Source: Ectobius pallidus
Taxonomy: Eukaryota; Arthropoda; Insecta; Blattodea; Ectobiidae
Length of the DNA: 64,000 bases
Direction: 5' to 3'
Assembly (NCBI GenBank): GCA_964059195.1
Contig: CAXKWD010000006.1
Coordinates: 3,836,530 to 3,900,529, forward strand
Positions 10,905-22,875 of this stretch are shown in pieces. The notes beneath the pieces were generated by a model, which was not told the DNA's origin, searched no databases, and saw only the letters and a program-made list of their open reading frames with translations. The position numbers and the translations under genes were made by a program. Position 1 is the first letter of the stretch. Every line of letters begins with the position of its first letter.

Positions 10905-11485
10905 GATCGCCCGCGATAATTATTTCAAAAATTAAAATTTAAGAGCATAATAGTTAAATCATTATATTTATTATCACGTGAATTACATACCACGATTAGA
11001 TAGCGTCGCCTGGTAAAAGCGATCTCAGATTAGAGTTCCTTGGCCCAGAAAATCCCTGTATAGTGAGTTTCGTCCAAATCGAACGATGTTTAACCATATT
11101 TAGGTCTATGTTGATTATCCCTCTTCCGTGTAGGTTGAAAATTTCATATGTCTACGGGCCTTGACATTCTAAACAAATGACTCGACCAGCGTGAGCTTAC
11201 AACATTCAAGCGATCGCGATGCTTTTATTTCTACGGTATGACAAAAATAGCCAAAGCCAACTGCAATCGATTTGACATTGACATGTATTACTGAAATCTG
11301 ATGCTTCGACAGCGCTAAAATCACGTTTTCTGCCAGTTTTTCACTCATAACACGCGAACGAAAGCTAAAATTAAAAATTCGGCTTCGAGGTGCATTCGCC
11401 CACCTTTCAGTCCATCTATCTTTAACATTTCAGATCTCTGCGTTCAGTAGATTTCGATGGGCATCGTGGACAGACAGACAAACAG
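10905..11485 (+). repeat. RTE-like 3'-end repeat, copy 4 with full 3' end
   Basis: Carries the shared blocks plus the complete right part: aacgaaagctaaaatt, cggcttcgaggtgcatt, ttcagatctctgcgtt and the terminal gacagacagac, the usual 3' end of these repeats. Confidence 0.7.
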
Positions 11486-11652
11486 CATGTGCCCGCGGCT
11501 TCCCCCGCGATAATTATTTCAAAAATTAAAAACTAAAAATTAAGAGCATAATAGTTAAATCATTAAATTTATTAACACCTAAATCACGTGGAGTGCATTC
11601 CACGATTAGGTAGCGTCCCCTGGTAAAAGCGACCTCAGATTCGAGTTCCTTG
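11486..11652 (+). repeat. RTE-like 3'-end repeat, copy 5, left half (split by Gypsy-1)
   Basis: Left half of a copy interrupted at gagttccttg by the LTR element. Its right half continues at 22495. Comparison with copy 4 shows where the insertion fell. Confidence 0.8.
11649..11652. repeat. 4-bp target-site duplication, left (Gypsy-1)
   Basis: cttg here and at 22491-22494 flank the element; the uninterrupted repeat copies have only one. Confidence 0.85.
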
Positions 11653-12966
11653 TGTGCCCCCCTCGGGCACAGTTACATATGTTGGAACCTTAGGACATAT
11701 GATTTGGTGAAGTAGACCAGGTTTCGACCATTCTAGCTAAATTAGTGACGCTACTGTTTAACATTCAAAAGCTGGGCACCCATTATGACAAATGAACACT
11801 GGACAGATTAATATGATTTACTGGAAAAAGAGATTTTGAGTAAATATATATATATATATATGGAAAGATATTTTCTGTAACAATTTTGTTAACAGCTTTA
11901 ACAAATTTAGAATTACAACATTGTAAGATAATATATTCTTTGTAGCTTTACCAATTTTAGAATTACAACATTGTAAGCTAATATATTCTTTGTAAGGACG
12001 ACCTTTTATTTCTTGAAAATAACCTTGGGAATGACTAAGCATAAAACAGAAAATATATATATATATATATTTTCTGTTTTCAACAGCAACCTAGAGCACG
12101 GGTGAAACAGCACAATAATTCTAAATACGCCCCTTTTAGAAGACCAACCCGTCTCTAGAAAAATCCCCTAAAACCCAGACTAATTGCAAATCACTAAGTA
12201 CTACACTTTCGAGAACACTCTGTACATAATGGCTAGTATTCCCCATGACTAGAAAACCCCAGTAATTCTTTGATTATCTATAACTATTATCTATATCTCT
12301 TAATGGCGTCTGTGCTGAAAATACTACACGTAAAAACCCACTCTAATTCATGCTAAAGTCGGATGACTGCCAAAGATACTGAATTACTGTTCGGAAAGGC
12401 AAAGAACGTGAATAGAAGTTCCACAACGGACGGACGTGATATAATTGACTTCAAGAAAAACAGAATGAACAAAGCAAAATTACATGAAATTTAGATGGTG
12501 TAGGCGTAATTTCAAAGATCCAAACTTAACCGGCAAATAATTTATTAAATAAAAAATATTAGTGAAAAGTTCAGAAACGAAAATTTAGATAGCCGGAAAC
12601 GGGTGAGCACTAAATAGATTTAAATTACTATTAGCATTGAAAAGAATATGGATAGGTCTCACCCAGCTTTGCCGTTGTCTTCAGACATCGTGATGCACGG
12701 CAGCAACGCCCACCAAAACACTCAAACTCAAGTTACATGTTCCTGTCGCGAGCACTAGATCCCAACTGCCGGTCGCTTGGACCAGCCTCTACTCCCTAGC
12801 ATTCAACAGATGGCAGTGCGGTCTAGAAGCGCTTTTAAGAATTACACGAGAACCACGGTGTTTAGAGTGGGTCAAAACATTGATTTTACATTCTAAAGAT
12901 AAAAGCAGTTGGCAAAGATTACTGAATGATTTTAATATAATCAAATGAGCCGTTTTTCACGGCTCA
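11653..12966 (-). repeat. Gypsy-1 LTR (3' LTR in element orientation)
   Basis: 1314 bp, begins tgtgccc and ends ggctca. It contains a duplicated block of about 55 bp (agaattacaacattgtaag..., 11908 and 11958 region), a palindrome aaacagaaaat-(at)n-attttctgttt near 12046-12080, and short stem-loops at both ends (gtgccc/gggcac at 11654-11670 and gagccg/cggctc at 12947-12965). Confidence 0.93.
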
Positions 12967-12990
12967 AACTCCCCTGTCTGCCCAAAATAA
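12967..12990 (-). other. Gypsy-1 polypurine tract
   Basis: Directly upstream of the 3' LTR on the minus strand the sequence reads acaggggagtt, a purine-rich run placed where plus-strand DNA synthesis is primed in LTR elements. Confidence 0.6.
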
Positions 12991-15217
12991 AGTCGAAGAC
13001 TTTATTTCCCCAAATTTCGTTTGAGCTTGAATCTAATCCCCCTTTTCATTTTAATTTTTAACTGGATATCCTATCTTAGCACTCTGAAAATAACACAACA
13101 AAACAAACACACAAAGCACAATCTTTAATCTTGCGACTGCCGAAATGTTTCCATGCCTTGCCCGATGCCCTGCAGCAACTTCAGAAATCCACGTTCGCTC
13201 TCAATTCTTAGTAGAGTTCCTTCCATCTTGGACCACTCCACTTATTTCCCCCCGGGCGGGAGCTAAGCACCAAACACCAACTGAAGAGAGAAGACCAAGA
13301 GAATGTCCAGGCGCACAGGAACAGAGGTCACACCTGACCACCACTTTAGCAGGAAGCATCCCATCTGCACCCTACAGGCAGGATATCTGAGGGAGCCAAC
13401 CAGCTCGAGCGGCATCCAGCTAGCAATCCCCATCACCAGGCTGAGCACGAAGAATGCAAGAGGCTTCGGCCAGAGATGAGAAGTACAGTTGAGGGTGAAA
13501 GAACTTGTCTGAATAGGCGGTCACCATCGACCGTCCAAATAGCGGAACCATCTGAACTCAGGAGCTGCCAGACAGATCTTCAAAAACAGCAAAACTCCGA
13601 ATCGACTATGTGCAGAGTTGTGGATATCCAGGAGGGCATGCCGCCAAGGGACACAGAAAATAGGAGAAAACTTCAGTGAATAGATGGAAAACAGCTTAGA
13701 AAAGACAGGAGTGAGGTAATCGGGTTTAAATTACCAGCTCATAGTAATTTAATGTGATAAAGGATCCTGCACAGTAAGTTACTTCCAGCAGTTTTCAAAT
13801 ATGGCAACTTGACTACTGCATGTCACAGGAAGATAGCCTCTGCATCAATGCTTTACTGCACATCTATAGCTTAGGTGACTTTTTGCTAAATGCTTGCTCT
13901 TGAAGTGGCTTGAACTTTATCCAAAATGCATGACTGCTTGGGTAGATATGATAATGTTGATGTGTGATTTTTGATGCCATCTCTTATATTCGGTCACTGG
14001 AGCCCCTATGCATAGATTCTTCCACAAACCCAATTGCATGGCTACTACTGACAGCATGATTTCTTTGTTTAGACCTTTTGCTGTGTACCATACCATAGCA
14101 TGAGTTCCATAAAACCAAATTTCCACCCTCCAACACTCGGCTCTTCCTCCTAGTGAATTTTGCTCCAACCATTCTCCATGCAGGCCTCTCAGCTTGCAGA
14201 TGCAACAGCATGTTTCTGCAACCCACACTGCAGCTCTGCAATGCGCCATCTCATAGGTGCTTCTCTATTTGATTACAGGAACCATTAACTCCAGACGTCT
14301 CCGGAGCAGGAACAACCAATGGGCCGGCACAAGACAGGACTCGGTCAGCCAACAAGTAGAAAAGAGAGGCAGAACAGTCCCCCCATCTACATCCAGTTAC
14401 CATTTCAGGCCGAAACACATGGCCTACTGACATCATCCTTGGGCAGAGCATAACCAAACTGCAACAATAAAATTCATACACACAGTATACGTGCAACAAA
14501 TACATGGCATGCACAATTTCACCATTAAGAGTAAATTATTTATACTTTCCTCTTTTTTTTTAATAAAAACAAATCCCAAACAGTGAGTTGAGATCCAGAG
14601 CATATTTATTACCCGATTTTCCCGAACAAAGAAATCACGTTCTCCAACTTTCCTGAACGTAGCCTAAAATCTGAATAAATCCCATGTTAAATTTACTTCA
14701 AGGCATTCACTAATAGCACAAAATGGAAAAATGCTAAAGTATTTAATTAGGGTCTCAAAAAATAAAGAAACGAAAGATTGACGTCTAGGGAATTCTTCAC
14801 GAACTGCAACCCGACAACGGAACAAAATCGAAACGTCCAGCTCAGTGGCTTCCGGAAGTACCAGTGAGCTGCCCACCCCGAAATATCTTAAAACGCAACC
14901 TCCTTACAGGAATTAGCAGAAGAACTTCAAAACGTATTCGTGGATCTATCCTTCCTCCCAGCAAGAAGTAAGAGGGAGCCCAAAATACCAAGCAAAACCC
15001 TACATTGAATTAAGTAAACTTTAGCAAAATTATAGTTTAAATCAAACCCTTTCCAAAATGCCAAAACCCAATTTTTGGTTTTATATTACCCAAAAATAGC
15101 GATAAGCCATAACCCTGATCCAAATATTAAACATTTTGTAAACAGCTAAAGAACAACTCTAATTCTTCTTCAAAATTTCAATAGAATATCCAGGACAGAG
15201 GCTAAGTCACTTTCATT
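12991..15217. other. Gypsy-1 region between integrase and 3' LTR, no recognised gene
   Basis: 2.2 kb with only short ORFs on both strands (largest 110 codons, 14249-13917 minus, Cys/Trp-rich, unrecognised; and 87 codons, 14514-14251 minus). This is where an env-like ORF3 would sit in errantivirus-like elements, but I see no long signal-peptide/transmembrane ORF. Confidence 0.6.
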
Positions 15218-16221
15218 TCACTCCCTTTGAGGATCAGCTAAACCCGGTTTCAAGTGGGACACATGGCACCGACGTCTTTTGCCATCTAAACAATTCTGCA
15301 AAAGGACAGTAACGGGTGTAAGAAAAGATAGAATCCTATAAGGTCCCAAAAAACGTTCAGACAATTTTGCGGCTACCTTATTCACTGCACTACTCTTTGG
15401 AAAACTTTTCACCCACACGGCATCTCCTTCTTTAAAGGGGACGGGACTACGGCGCTTATTGTATCTTTCCACATTTCTTCCATGTGAAATCTGCAAATTC
15501 CTTGCCGCCCTGTTCCACATATCCTTGACTTGTCCGGCCCGATCCGGACCTGGCAACAAATCCTGGATAGACCACAGGTTCGACAAAGGATTGTTAGGCT
15601 TGAAATTTAACATCAAAGAAATAGGAGAGAAACCATGAGCCTCATGGCGTGCCGAATTAAAAGCGAATTGTAACCAGAATAAATTCTGGTCCCAGGAAGC
15701 TTGATCTTGAGCATGGTACGCAATTAAGGCACTCCTTAAATTCCTATTGAAGCGTTCAGCCAAAGATGGTTGAGGATAATAAGGCGACGTAGTACAATGC
15801 TTAATACCCAGATCGAAGCAAAACTTCCGCAAGGAGGCAGAAACAAAATAGCTAGCATTATCTGAGACCAAATTACGAGGAAACCCGAACACAGAGAAAC
15901 CCCTTTTTAAACATTCCACGGTATTTCTAGTGTTAGCATCCCGTACTGGAAAAAGCCACACAAATTTCGTGAAGGCATCCACAATAACAAGAATATAAAG
16001 GTTACCTGAGCGAAACCGCGGAAACTTCCCACATAGTCGATAAAGAGACGCTCAAAAGGAGCCTGAGGGACCTGAGAACTGAGGAATCCCAAATTGCTTG
16101 CCTGACTAGGCTTAGCTTGAGTGCAACGAGCACATGCTCGGACTAGGGCCCTTATGTCTGATTCCATCCCACGCCACACAAAATACTCCCGAATTTTGGC
16201 TCTGGTCTTAAACAGCCCCAA
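15218..16221 (-). pseudogene. Gypsy-1 integrase (frameshifted)
   Basis: The first frame (16221-15907) has the tail of the HHCC zinc-binding domain (ACARCTQAK) and the first catalytic Asp in FIDYVGSF. The second (15982-15218) has MDAFTKFVWLFPV, SDNASYF (second Asp), YYPQPSLAERFNR (Glu) and a GPYRIL-type C-terminal module. One or two single-base shifts near 15990-16010 separate them. The core is an rve-type D,D,E integrase that inserts the DNA copy into the genome. The ORF ends naturally at 15218. Confidence 0.9.
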
Positions 16222-16229
16222 ATGTCCGC

Positions 16230-17320
16230 CTACCGGCGACTCATGGAAAAACTGAAAACCATGTCAATTAACACTGAAGGTAAAATAATCTTTCCTTTCC
16301 TTAAACCTCGGTCAGCACTATGCAACACTCCCTTCTTCAGCACATACTGAGAGAGCACACGACCAGCTTGAAGATCTCTAATTAACGGGCCTAACTCAGG
16401 GTCGGATTCTTGATGGAGGGCCATAGATTTATAGGCCAAATGGAATTCTGACATAATGCCACTGACTAAATGTATATCCTCAGACCCACACATAACGGCA
16501 CTGACCTCACTTTCTTCGGGACTGGCTAATGACTCAGGAATCTCAATTTTATGATCTTCTACCAAATGGTCGGGAGACATACTGAACATGCGCGATAGCG
16601 CGTCTGCCACGGCGTTCTCAGAAGCTCTGATATGCTTAGCAGAGAATTTAAACGCTGAAAGACGAACAGCCCAGCGGGCAAGTCGCCCAGTGGTGCGAGG
16701 TTTAGCCAAAACCCAACTTAGGGCCTGACAGTCGGTTTCTAGGTCAAACTCAGTATGCTCTAAATACATCCGAAATTTCTCTACTGAGAAAAGAACCGCT
16801 AACGCTTCCAACTCGTAAGCTGAATAGGCCCGCTCCTGAACAGTTAATGTCCTAGAGGCATAAGCTATCGGCTTGCGACCGTCCTCAAAATTCTGTAGTA
16901 ATACCGCGCCCAAAGCTACCGACGAAGCATCGGTCTGCAACACAAACCTCTTGGAAAAATCAGGGATACTCAGAATTGGCGGATTCATGACCATCTTTTT
17001 CAATGTTTCAAAAGATTCTTGTTGCTCGGGGCCCCATTTGAATTTCATACCCTTCTTTCTGAGAATGTTCAGAGGCGCAGCTCTATCCGCCAGATTTGGT
17101 ATGAACCGATGGAAGAAATTTACCATCCCTAGGAACCTGGCCACTCCTTTCGCATCTTTGGGAGGCAGATACTCACTGATAGACTTGGTCCTATCAGAGT
17201 CAATCGTGACTCCTTCAGGGGACACCACGTGGCCCAGAAAAAAAGCTTTGATGAAGCCAAGGTGACTTTAGCTGGGTTCACGGTCAGACCAGCGTTTTTG
17301 AGCCGATTCAATACCAGCAC
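16230..17320 (-). pseudogene. Gypsy-1 RT C-terminal part and RNase H (frameshifted)
   Basis: The frame 17320-17129 gives RT residues after the active site (LKNAGLTVNPAKVTLASSK). A shift at a run of seven T near 17245 moves to frame 17228-16230. That frame has VVSPEGVTID, FLGMVNFFHRFIPN (RT thumb), TDASSVALGAVLLQ (RNase H Asp), YASRTL, YSAYELEALAVLFSVEKFR (Glu), LETDCQAL (Asp) and ALSRM. A further shift near 16250, again next to a T run, separates it from integrase. Confidence 0.9.
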
Positions 17321-17353
17321 AATATGGTCTACATGTTCCTTAAAGGTTTCAGA

Positions 17354-19800
17354 GTATATAACTAGTCATCCAGGTAATGTATCACAAACTCAAACTTAAC
17401 GTCACCAAATATTTGGTCCAGAAGTCGCGTAAGAACCTGGGCGCCAGTAGCTAACCCGAAAGGGACTCTAGTAAACTCGAATAAGTTCCAGTCAGTATTG
17501 AAGGCGGTTAACCTTCTAGACTTCTGAGACAGTGGGATCTGATAATATGCTTGGTTGAGGTCGAACGAAGTGAAATACTTCGCCTTCCCAAACCAACTAA
17601 AAGATGAGTGTATGTCAGGCAAAGGCACTGAATCTATTTTGATCTTCGAATTTAAATATCTGTAATCTACCACAGGTCTGAATTTACCCTCTCCCTTTTG
17701 AACTAGAAACATCGGGCTACTGTAGTTCGAACTGGAGGTTGTGATCACCCCATCGTCCAACATTTGCTGGATAAGTTCCTTCATGACCTTAACCTTAGGC
17801 GGAGACAGCCTATATGGAGGCCTACGCACCGGTGTATGATCCAGCAATTCTATATCGTATTCTAACAAATGGGTGAGGCCCAATTTAGTAGTCAAAACTT
17901 CCGGATAAAGTTCTAAGACCCCATTCAAAATTCCCCTTTGTTCAGGTGATAAATGATTCAGAACATCGCCCCGCGGACTACAATCCAAACCTGAATCATC
18001 TCCCAAATCGGCAGTCAAAAGCACTTCACCCTTTTTGCAAGAAACAGAATCAGTGAATGGACCCTTATAGAAAGAAATCCTAATTTCAGGTGAGAACTTG
18101 AAATAAATGCAGTCCTTGGCAAAATCCAAAACTAACCCGGACTTTTCCCCAAAGGGCACACCCAATATCAAAGGTACGGATAAATATGGAGCAATCCAGA
18201 ACTTGATCTTTCAAGAAAAGTGGGCGATTTTGATCTTGATCTCCGTCCACCCCAGAAAATCCATTTGTAAGGTATTCGCTACCAAGCAAGAAATTTTTTC
18301 TTTCACTATAGGAGATTTCTTGCAAGCCTTGTCGATGTTCCGATAAACAAACTCTGACATAATATTAATGGTGGAGCCACTGTCCACTAGACCCGCTATC
18401 TCGAGATTGTCACATTCTACTTTAACATAAGGCAAACTTCTCTTCGAAAACCCCTGGATACGCTCACAACTCCCAACAGCATTCACCTTTTGGCAGGGTA
18501 ATCGTCTATCATGCTGAATAATATTGGGAAAATCAAAGTCACTACATATAGTCTCGTTCGGGGGTCTACTAGGACAATTCCGCCGAATGTGCCCACGCCT
18601 ATGACAATAAAAACATGACCTGTTTTCGGCAGTACTGACAGATGGCCAAGATCCCTGGCGATTACTTACTGTAACAGATTGCACAGGCCTATCCCTATAA
18701 CCTGAACTTTCAGTTCTCAACCCATCAGATAAAGCCACATAATTAAGTTTGGCACACAAGAGGTTTAACTCGTGGAAATTGGTAGGCCTGTCTTCAAAAC
18801 TAACCAAACTCCTAGTTTTCGGAGACATACCATCTAAGATGTGTTGAACAATTTGGGCTTCAGATTCGATCAGGCAAAAAGCTTCGGCATAGCACCTAAT
18901 ATCCTGGACATAATCACCAAACGGTTCATTTTCTGTCTGGACGCGATAATACCTTTTACTCAAATATCGCAATCGGTCTCTAGGTGAAAAGTAATAATCA
19001 AGTAAACTCCCGTGGAATTCCAGTAAGTCCTTATCTTCCTTCACGGCTCTACCCGCCAACTCCTTTAAACTTCCTTTCAAATTCGCGAAACATAAAGCCA
19101 AAACCTGTTTCACATTAAATCCAAAAATTTCAGTTTGGCACCTGAGTTCAGTCAAAAATATTAAGAACTTAACAACTTCATCCAATGAGTGGTCGCTAAA
19201 ATTCTCTAACTTGTCTAGTAACTTACGAAGTGGGTGGGGTAATTTGGCAAAATCATTATACCTTTCAGCACCCCCATTGCGAACACTGTACACAGGAGAC
19301 TGTTGAGTTTCTTTAACACTAACAGAATCATTGGCAAAAACTGTTTTAGGCGAAATCCCAAAATCTCTCAATACATTCCCAGCTAATTGATATCTAATTT
19401 TATCCTTTTCCAAGGAAATCTCTTGGACAAGTATCCAAAGCAATTTACTATTTTCCGACGACACCTCTAATTGTAACAGATCCTGTAATCTATTGGACAT
19501 GTGATCCAATTTTGCCTGAAAACGTTGTGCCTGTTTTTGAGATAGGCCACCTTCCTCACCTAGTTCCCGACATTACTCGAAAATATCTTCCGTCTTAGCA
19601 ATAAGGGCCGGTACCTCTAACTGTGGCTTAATATGTTGTAAGTTCTTAATATCAACAGGAATAGTCAAATTATCCTTCAATATCTTGGTTAAATTTGGAA
19701 CGGAATCGTCTGGATCCACTGTGATACCTCGGACTGATAATTCATAAAGAATATCGGCTTTCAACAGAAACTCAAGTGGTACGTATGTTCGGTTACTCAT
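17354..19800 (-). pseudogene. Gypsy-1 gag-protease-RT, one frame with two in-frame stops
   Basis: From ATG at 19800 one frame runs to YLDD at 17364. The N-terminus (LEFLLKADILYELSVRGI) resembles the SAP-like start of arthropod Gypsy Gags. Then come an alpha-helical Gag core, a CCHC knuckle CFYCHRRGHIRRNC, a protease with LVDSGSTINIM (Asp-Ser-Gly) and RT motifs FRPVVDYRYLNSK, SFDLNQAYYQI and FVIHYLDD. In-frame stops lie at 19573-19575 (TAA) and 18211-18213 (TGA). A one-base loss just after YLDD then shifts the frame. A single Gag-Pol frame without a programmed shift seems to be the ancestral arrangement. Confidence 0.9.
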
Positions 19801-19829
19801 GATGAATCGAGTTACAAAGATAATAGAAA

Positions 19830-20345
19830 AATAAAAGTTAGGTTTCAGAAAAATAATATCAATTAAGTTTCAAAATTTAAGTTAAGGATAGAAAAATAAC
19901 TGTTAGGTTTCGAAAAACCAATATCAATGAAGTTAAGTTTCAGAAATAATACTAAAAGTAGAAATTGACTGTCAGGTTTCGGAAATCGAATATCAATGAA
20001 ATCAAGTTTTCAAAATTTAAATTTAAAAATGAAAATGGCTATTGGGTTTCAGAAATAGCACAATGAAATTAAATTCCAAAAATTTTAAATTAGGAATCTC
20101 AAATAACTGTTAAGTTTCTGAATTATAATATCAATGAAATTAATTTTCAGAATTTAAAGTAAAAATACCAAATAACTGTTAGGTTTCGGAAATATAATAT
20201 CACTAAAATTAAGTTTCAGAATTTATGTTAAGCATAGAAAATGACTGTTAGGTTTAAGAAATCTGGTATCAATGAAATCACGTTTCAAAATTTAAATTAA
20301 ATTTGAAAATGACTATTAGGGTTCAGAAATATGTCAATCAATTAA
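19830..20345. repeat. Gypsy-1 5' leader tandem repeat, about 70-80 bp period
   Basis: At least six diverged units share aactgttaggtttc(g/a)gaaat, atatcaatgaaat(t/c)aagtttc and aaaatttaaatt. They lie between the gag start and the 5' LTR, i.e. in the untranslated leader. Confidence 0.75.
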
Positions 20346-20639
20346 GTTTCAAACTTCAGTAGAGAATGCAAAATCGTGGTTAAGATAGAAGTATAATATC
20401 AGTGAGGTAAAATCTCAATAAGAATAGCCACACGATCCAGAACTCCAAAAATTACTCAAGATGTATTTAAGTTACTTCAAAATAATACAGCTATCATGAA
20501 GCATGAAAAATTGCTTAGTGAAAAATTCAAAAAGAAATCCAAACTTCTTAAAGTCCTCAGGTAGCAAATTTTTTTTTTATTCTTTAAGTTAGGGTAGAAC
20601 TAAGCAATGAAAAGTCACTCGCGTAACAAAATTTGAAAA

Positions 20640-20870
20640 AGGGAAGCTTTAGCAAAATTTTGAAAGGTCAATGCTTTAGTAAATTTTGAAAAATCAATGC
20701 CTTAGCAATTTTTTGAAAGTCAATGCCGTAGTAGTTTTGAAAAATCAATGCTGTAGCGAATTTGAACAATCAATGCTTTAGCAAATTTTGAAAAGTCAAT
20801 GCTGTAGCAATTTGAAAAATTCAATGCTTTAGTAGATTTGAAAAATCAATGCTATCACAAGTTTGAAAAA
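20640..20870. repeat. Gypsy-1 5' leader tandem repeat, about 30 bp period
   Basis: Seven or eight units of the form tcaatgct(t/g)tagcaaattttgaaaa with small indels, within the same leader. Confidence 0.8.
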
Positions 20871-21164
20871 CTGAACTACTCAACATGCCAGTAGCAAAAT
20901 TGTACGTTAATATACTCCCAATATCATAATGTTTAATACAAAACAGGACAAGCTGAACTACTAAAAATGCCGGTACGAAATGGAGATCCAGCCTAACCTT
21001 AGGCACTGGATCAAAATCTAAGTGGTTGAAATACTGTTGAAAATTCCCCAAAAAATCCAAATTTGAAAAAGGCAATTCTCGAAAAATGTACTGAAAGGAA
21101 AACAGAGCGCAAATTTAGAAAAATGGGGTCAAAAACCTAACCACGCTCTGCGATAGCACTTATT

Positions 21165-21351
21165 TGTGCTCCCCTCGGGCACAGTTACATATGTTGGAAG
21201 CTTAGGACATATGATTTGGTGAAGTAGACCTGGTTTCGACCATTCTAGCTAAATTAGTGACGCTACTGTTTAACATTCAAAAGCTGGGCACCCATTATGA
21301 CAAATGAACACTGGACAGATTAATATGATTTACTGGAAAAAGAGATTTTGA

Positions 21352-21382
<31 letters not shown>

Positions 21383-22490
21383 GAAAGATATTTTCTGTAA
21401 CAATTTTGTTAACAGCTTTAACAAATTTAGAATTACAACATTGTAAGATAATATATTCTTTGTAGCTTTACCAATTTTAGAATTACAACATTGTAAGCTA
21501 ATATATTCTTTGTAAGGACGACCTTTTATTTCTTGAAAATAACCTTGGGAATGACTAAGCATAAAACAGAAAATATATATATATATATATATATATTCTG
21601 TTTTCAACAGCAACCTAGAGCACGGGTGAAACAGCACAATAATTCTAAATACGCCCCTTTTAGAAGACCAACCCGTCTCTAGAAAAATCCCCTAAAACCC
21701 AGACTAATTGCAAATCACTAAGTACTACACTTTCGAGAACACTCTGTACATAATGGCTAGTATTCCCCATGACTAGAAAACCCCAGTAATTCTTTGATTA
21801 TCTATAACTATTATCTATATCTCTTAATGGCGTTTGTGCTGAAAATACTACACGTAAAAACCCACTCTAATTCATGCTAAAGTCGGAAGACTGCCAAAGA
21901 TACTGAATTACTGTTCGGAAAGGCAAAGAACGTGAATAGAAGTTCCACAACGGACGGACGTGATATAATTGACTTCAAGAAAAACAGAATGAACAAAGCA
22001 AAATTACATGAAATTTAGATGGTGTAGGCGTAATTTCAAAGATCCAAACTTAACCGGCAAATAATTTATTAAATAAAAAATATTAGTGTAAAGTTCAGAA
22101 ACGAAAATTTAGATAGCCGGAAACGGGTGAGCACTAAATAGATTTAAATTACTATTAGCATTGAAAAGAATATGGATAGGTCTCACCCAGCTTTGCCATT
22201 GTCTTCAGACATCGTGATGCACGGCAGCAACGCCCACCAAAACACTCAAACTCAAGTTACATGTTCCTGTCGCGAGCACTAGATCCCAACTGCCGGTCGC
22301 TTGGACCAGCCTCTACTCCCTAGCATTCAACAGATGGCAGTGGGGTCTAGAAGCGCTTTTAAGAATTACACGAGAACCACGGTGTTTAGAGTGGGTCAAA
22401 ACATTGATTTTACATTCTAAAGATAAAAGCAGTTGGCAAAGATTACTGAATGATTTTAATATAATCAAGTGAGCCGTTTTTCACGGCTCA
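21165..22490 (-). repeat. Gypsy-1 LTR (5' LTR in element orientation)
   Basis: 1326 bp, begins tgtgctc and ends ggctca. It differs from the other LTR by roughly ten substitutions and longer (TA)n runs at about 21357-21380 and 21574-21595. Confidence 0.93.
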
Positions 22491-22494
22491 CTTG
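22491..22494. repeat. 4-bp target-site duplication, right (Gypsy-1)
   Basis: cttg, matching 11649-11652. Confidence 0.85.
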
Positions 22495-22722
22495 GCCCAG
22501 AAAACCCCTGTATAGTGAGTTTCGTTCAAATCGAACAATGTTTTTGCTCATTATTAACTCATAACTCACGAACGAAAGCGAAAATTAAAATTTCGGCTTC
22601 GAGGTGCATTTTCCGACCCTTCAGTCCGCCTATGTATAAAATTTCAGATCTCTGCGTTGAGTAGATTTCGCTGGGCATCACGGACAGACGGAGGACAGAC
22701 ACTTCCTTTTATTAATATAGAA
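22495..22722 (+). repeat. RTE-like 3'-end repeat, copy 5, right half
   Basis: Continues copy 5 with ggcccagaaaacccctgtat, acgaaagcgaaaatt, cggcttcgaggtgcatt and gacagacggaggacagac, then a tttattaatata end. Confidence 0.8.
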
Positions 22723-22875
22723 GAAGATATATCTGATATGTCCTTTTGTGAAAACATCCAAACTTGTATTAGTTTTCCTTTGTGACTAGAAATTATTAAT
22801 AGAACCCATACTTTTTAATATTTTTAATCATGGAATAAACACGGCAATTGTTTACACAGGTTAGCCACACAAATA

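Larger units (their letters stand above)
11653..22490 (-). mobile_element. Gypsy-1, full-length Gypsy-like LTR retrotransposon (10.8 kb), coding-defective
   Basis: Two LTRs (11653-12966, 21165-22490) with TG...CA ends and a 4-bp duplication bound an interior with gag, protease, RT, RNase H and integrase in that order on the minus strand, the Gypsy (Metaviridae-type) order. The LTRs differ at roughly ten positions plus (TA)n length, so insertion is recent. The polypurine tract is visible; no canonical primer-binding site is. A 2.25 kb segment after integrase has no recognisable envelope gene. Confidence 0.93.

Noticed and set aside
13145..14876. Possible env or other ORF3 of Gypsy-1
   Set aside because: ORFs are short, on both strands, and show no signal peptide, fusion or transmembrane arrangement.
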